A stretch of 17,738 nucleotides of DNA from DASYRM01 sp035646375 (GTDB lineage Bacteria; Acidobacteriota; Vicinamibacteria; Vicinamibacterales; UBA2999): positions 1-17,738 of the forward strand of contig DASRPM010000236.1 of the NCBI GenBank assembly GCA_035646375.1, in the 5' to 3' direction. The position numbers were made by a program, and so were the translations under genes. Positions within the stretch are counted from its first letter, which is position 1; each line of letters starts with the position of its first letter. Below are positions 15,301 to 17,738 of this stretch, one piece after another. Below the pieces are notes generated by a model. It searched no databases. It worked only from the letters and a program-made list of their open reading frames with translations, and was not told the origin of the DNA.

Positions 15301-15790
15301 GCCGCAGCGAGCGGCGTACGCCCTCGGGCATCTCCTCGAGCGCGGCCTGGAACCACGCGCCGAAGGCTTCGTCGTACCGCCGGCGCGACTGCTCTTCGGT
15401 CAGCACGGCAAAGAGCGGGTCCACGCCGGCTTCGACCGGGTGCTCTTTCAGCAGGTCCGCGCAAAAGCCGTGGATGGTCCCGATCTGCGCCTCTTCGAGA
15501 TTGCGGAGCGCCGCTTCGAGCGCCGTCTGCTCCGACAGCGCCAGGGTGTCGTCGGCCCGCGCCTTCTCCAGCTCCTGCCGGAGCCGCAGCTTCAGCTCGC
15601 CCGCCGCCTTCTCGGTAAAGGTCACCGCGACGAGCCCGCCCATCTCGCACCGGCCGGTGGCGAGCGTCCGCACCATCCGCTTGACGAGCGCCGTCGTCTT
15701 GCCCGTCCCGGCCGCCGCCTCGACCACCAGCGTCTCGTCGAGCGCCGATTCGATCAGGTCCCGATCGAGGCGATCCACCGCGGCCGTCAC
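12311..15790 (-). CDS. addA: AddA: UvrD-family helicase/nuclease subunit
   Basis: A 1159-residue subunit of the AddAB helicase-nuclease, which resects double-strand breaks for RecA-dependent repair. GTG start at 15790-15788, inside the addB stop (GTGA, 4-nt overlap). UvrD/Rep helicase motifs appear in order: Walker A AAAGTGKTT (25-33), VAVTFTEKAAGEL (Ia), IGTIHGFCADLL, Walker B FVDEFQDTDPLQAE (about 371), VVGDPKQSIYRFRRADV (about 410), LRTSFRGTPNVQRAVN (IV), MTVHKAKGLEFPVVVL (V, about 758) and YVAATRARDLLVV (VI, about 828). The C-terminal PD-(D/E)XK nuclease is intact: EGVADLAF, VVDFKTD (about 1100-1120) and RQVRSYAAAI (the QxxxY motif). The length is close to Bacillus AddA (about 1230). A plain UvrD/PcrA is excluded by the nuclease and by addB next door. 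Confidence 0.93.
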   Translation of the reverse strand: MTAAVDRLDRDLIESALDETLVVEAAAGTGKTTALVKRMVRTLATGRCEMGGLVAVTFTEKAAGELKLRLRQELEKARADDTLALSEQTALEAALRNLEEAQIGTIHGFCADLLKEHPVEAGVDPLFAVLTEEQSRRRYDEAFGAWFQAALEEMPEGVRRSLRRSSRPGAGGEADADGPVERLRSAGWNLAEWRDFPASWTRPEFARAAEIDRLTTCVQLFAQISHKATNLRDPLYLDTAPARRASDELPRLIEADDLDGAESLLIDLCRDRDFRRARKGYGPSFAKEFSRAATYEAHQELVLQLDIFKRDADADLAALLRDELQGSLDRYRRLKTQRGELDFFDLLHRARDLVRDHDGVRAALQARCARIFVDEFQDTDPLQAELLLLLTSDDGKERDWARVRPVAGKLFVVGDPKQSIYRFRRADVRVYHDVCRQLLGHGARHLTLRTSFRGTPNVQRAVNAGFAEAMVENADTLQAGYIPLAPNREPIAAQPSVVALPVPKPYGKRYVSAMQIEKSLPDAVGAFIDWLVHESGWKVTTRQSPRTPVAVQPGHVCILFRRFVSFGTDVTRPYVDALEARGVRHLLVGGRAFHDREEIETLRAALAAIEWPDDELSVFATLRGALFAIGDEELLEYRHLFPRALHPFKVPSGLPAHLEPIGDTLRVLARLHERRNRRPVAATVGRLLDETRAHVGFALRRGGEQVLANVLHVAELARQYERNDGLSFRGFVEALRQAAERGDAAEAPIVEDGSDGVRLMTVHKAKGLEFPVVVLADITAKLATLEASRSIDVARGRCALRIGGWSPQDLLTAQAEEHGRDLAEGVRLAYVAATRARDLLVVPAVGDEPYDGGWVSPLNRAIYPPAPQRRTPGDAAGCPAFKKDSVLERPDGGIATAGTVAPGAHRMLEGERAYDVAWWDPGVLQLDVEPPYGLRRQELIAKDVPAHVVEEGAARHEAWLADRRSALARGRAPWVAVSTMTEWAAGDAAGIVERGPLDGVPEAEVVTVAPPGGRPTGKRFGTLVHAALATVPLDVSPAVLEALVATHGRIVGADGEEVAAAVSVVGAVLRHPLVEGARTAERGGRCHRELPLTMLDGDLLLEGVADLAFEHDGVMTVVDFKTDRPDPETLDRYARQVRSYAAAIQRATGKAVRPVLLQV

Positions 15791-17738
15791 GGCCGGCTCC
15801 TGAGCCAGATGAGGTCAGTCATGTGCGCCTGGGGCTTGCGCACCACGTGCTGCGCCGCCGCGGGGCCGCACACCGGGCGGAAGTCGCACCACGTGCACGC
15901 GCCCTCGGCCGGCATCGGCGCCAGCGTGCCGTGTTCGACGGCGCGATCGATCGCCTCGAACGCCTCGATCGCCAGGCGCTTCGTCGCCGGGTCGAGCAGC
16001 ACCGGCCGTTGCTTGAAGCCGCCGGCCGAGGTGCAGAAGAACAGCCGCGATTCCCCCACCGGCACGCCCAGCATCGCCTCGGCCACCGCCGCGTAGACGA
16101 GCGGCTGCAGCACGCTGCCCCCCCCGATGACCAGCGTCTCCTTCGTGCGGTCCTTGCCGGTCTTGTGATCGGTGACCCGCAGCACCTTCGTCTGACGGTG
16201 CACGTCGATGGCGTCGATGGCCCCGCGTAGCGGGAAGCGCCCGTCGATGCGGACCGGGTCTGGACGGCTGCGCGGATCGCGGTCCGGCCCCGGCGGCAGG
16301 CCGAACGACAGCTCGAAGTATCGCGGCTCCCACCCCTCGTCGGCCGCCACGTGCCGTAGCCAGCCGCGCAGGTCGCGGGCGATCGCCTCCATTTCTTCTT
16401 TCCACACGCGCTCGATCGCGGGCACGAGCCGCTCGCGATACTCGTCGGCCACGCGCGCGATGACGTCCGCGAGCACCCGCAGCCCCTCGTCGAGCCGGTC
16501 CCGCTCGAGCGGCAATTGATCCCGCGCGGCGAGGGCCCGCATCGTCTCGGCCTGCATCCGGTGAACGATGCTGCCCTTGGTCAGCGGATCGAGCCGTTGC
16601 AGCGGTTCCGGGTGCTCGGCCGCCCGCAGCCGGTGGATCGCCCCGAGGAGGAATTGGTACGGGCACGTGGCGAAGCGCTGCAGCGCCGACACCGAGTACT
16701 CGCGCGCCGTGAGCCGCTGCGCCGCCAGCGCCTCGCGCGTGCGGTCGGCCACCCGAACCAGCCCGTCGTACTGCGTCCACTTCGTGCCGCCGCGCGCCCA
16801 GCGTTCGGTGACGGTGCGGCGCAGCGCGTCGTTGAGCTGCAGCAGGTATTGCGCGCGCCCCTTCACCGGCCCCGTGTCGGCTTCGTCGAACAGCTGGCGC
16901 AGCACCGCGAGATCGTGTTCGAGGATGTCGATGGCCTGATCCGGATCGCTCGGCGCCGGCCACGCCAGCGTGGCGTCGCCCGCCGCGGCGGCCGCCCGCG
17001 CCAGTTCTTCGTGGTCGGGCACGAGGCCGGTCACGCCGCGGGCCGCGTCGAGCGCGTAGAACGAGGGCACGCGCACGCGCGACTCGGCGACGTCGAGCCG
17101 GGGATACGACAAATACAGCCGCTCGGTGGCGGCGCCGACGGCCAGGTGCAGCAGCACGCGCTCGTGGGCGCTGGCGTCGGCGCGCGTCTCGAGCCGTTCG
17201 CTCAGCTGGCGGCGCGGCACGTCGGGGAGCAGCGGATCCTGCCGCGGCTTCTGAGGAAAGACGCGTTCGGCGACCCCCGGCACGAAGACGACGCGGAACG
17301 ATCGGCCGCGCGCCTGGGCGGGCGTGCCGATGAAGACGGCGCCGTAGCGGCGGGCGGGCGGCTCGGCCTCGACGAGCCGGAGGCGCTCGAGCAGCACGGC
17401 GCGGACCTCGTCGAGTCCGACCGGCCCCACGCCGGCCATCGGCCGCAGGTCGGCGAGCACGCGGAGCACGTGCGCGGGCGCGCGCAGGACGCGCGGCGCG
17501 AGCTGCTCGAAACGCTGCAGCCATTCGCCCCACGAGGCGCGCTCGGGCCACGCGGCCATCTCGGTGACCAGCGGCAGCGCAAACGCCGTGAGGTGCGCGA
17601 GCCACGCGCCGTCGCGGGTGAGCGCCGCCGTGAGCGAGGAGTCGGGGTCGGCCCGGCTCGCCTCTTCGCGCCGCACGCGCAGCTCCTCGGCCAGCCCGCG
17701 CAGGCGCCGCTTCCACCGCTCGGGATCCCCGCCGATGA
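15787..17738 (-). CDS. addB: AddB-like helicase/nuclease subunit (5' end outside window)
   Basis: The frame is open from the right edge (first full codon at 17736), so the GTG at 17676 is not the real start; about 650 C-terminal residues are visible. FRVVFVPGVAERVFPQKPRQ (near 17300-17240) is the inactivated-helicase motif region typical of AddB. The C-terminal PD-(D/E)XK nuclease has RGAIDAIDV and VLRVTDHKTGKDR as the catalytic core, with LQPLVYA for QxxxY. An AddB-style iron-sulfur site is formed by the Cys of FATCPYQF before the nuclease and by CTWCDFRPVC after it, four cysteines stapling the domain. The gene ends WLRSRP at 15787 and overlaps the addA start by 4 nt. The N-terminal ATP-site region lies beyond the window, so whether Walker A is kept cannot be seen. 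Confidence 0.9.
   Translation of the reverse strand, partial: IGGDPERWKRRLRGLAEELRVRREEASRADPDSSLTAALTRDGAWLAHLTAFALPLVTEMAAWPERASWGEWLQRFEQLAPRVLRAPAHVLRVLADLRPMAGVGPVGLDEVRAVLLERLRLVEAEPPARRYGAVFIGTPAQARGRSFRVVFVPGVAERVFPQKPRQDPLLPDVPRRQLSERLETRADASAHERVLLHLAVGAATERLYLSYPRLDVAESRVRVPSFYALDAARGVTGLVPDHEELARAAAAAGDATLAWPAPSDPDQAIDILEHDLAVLRQLFDEADTGPVKGRAQYLLQLNDALRRTVTERWARGGTKWTQYDGLVRVADRTREALAAQRLTAREYSVSALQRFATCPYQFLLGAIHRLRAAEHPEPLQRLDPLTKGSIVHRMQAETMRALAARDQLPLERDRLDEGLRVLADVIARVADEYRERLVPAIERVWKEEMEAIARDLRGWLRHVAADEGWEPRYFELSFGLPPGPDRDPRSRPDPVRIDGRFPLRGAIDAIDVHRQTKVLRVTDHKTGKDRTKETLVIGGGSVLQPLVYAAVAEAMLGVPVGESRLFFCTSAGGFKQRPVLLDPATKRLAIEAFEAIDRAVEHGTLAPMPAEGACTWCDFRPVCGPAAAQHVVRKPQAHMTDLIWLRSRP

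Noticed and set aside
11990..16096. A 1368-codon open frame on the plus strand running antisense through addA
   Set aside because: It covers a well-supported addA with all helicase and nuclease motifs. Its translation is Arg/His/Ala-rich with no domain, as expected from antisense of high-GC genes with G/C third positions.
15787..17676. Taking GTG 17676 as the start of addB
   Set aside because: The same frame is open to the window edge (GGDPERWKRRLRGLAEELRV), and the AddB N-terminal part is missing, so the gene is partial rather than short.
1..17738. CRISPR arrays, tRNA genes, insertion sequences, phage or defence islands
   Set aside because: I found no regularly spaced repeats, cloverleaf-like segments, transposase-like reading frames or terminal inverted repeats. 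AddAB is a housekeeping repair enzyme, not evidence of a defence island by itself.

Overview
This is a high-GC chromosomal window from a Gram-negative, respiring bacterium. The best guess is Acidobacteriota, possibly Vicinamibacteria. Support comes from an Oar-like TonB-dependent receptor with an N-terminal carboxypeptidase-regulatory-like domain, a secreted protein with a W-G-x-P-D-L-x-G motif, a split alternative-complex-III-like gene set, and stop-codon-associated GTAGGGGCCACC intergenic repeats. The assignment is inference from gene style, not from a marker gene. There is no rRNA, tRNA, CRISPR array, insertion sequence or integrase.

Left, minus strand (1-3473): the start of a secreted hypothetical protein runs off the left edge. 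Upstream of it lies a perfect 11-bp-stem terminator, and before that a TonB-dependent receptor of about 1030 codons. The receptor reads as one protein only if two one-base frameshifts are repaired. Each lies in a homopolymer (four A's near 2086, five C's near 1110) and each needs one extra base, so sequencing error and recent gene decay are both possible. A gene-free stretch of about 290 bp (3474-3764) carries the divergent control region.

Centre, plus strand (3765-12027): a tightly packed respiratory gene cluster. In order it encodes a class II (c'-like) cytochrome c lipoprotein, two paralogous four-helix membrane proteins with conserved intramembrane histidines, a 71-residue two-helix membrane protein, a monoheme cytochrome c, a pentaheme cytochrome c (ActA-like), a Tat-exported molybdopterin oxidoreductase-like lipoprotein (ActB1-like), a four-cluster Fe-S protein (ActB2-like), a ten-helix NrfD/PsrC-type quinol-binding subunit (ActC), a DUF3341 protein (ActD) and, after a short gap, a 7Fe ferredoxin. 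Overlaps (TGATG, GTGA) and short gaps with good Shine-Dalgarno sites suggest one operon at least from 5685 to 11557, probably from 3765. The set looks like a periplasm-facing quinol:cytochrome c oxidoreductase of the alternative complex III family. Compared with the canonical form it has ActB split in two, no ActF, no oxidase genes alongside, and an extra upstream module.

Right, 12055-17738: an 80-residue hypothetical protein on the plus strand lies between stop-associated repeats. It converges on an addB-addA pair on the minus strand (a RecBCD-like helicase-nuclease for double-strand break repair). The two genes overlap by 4 bp; addA is complete and addB runs off the right edge.
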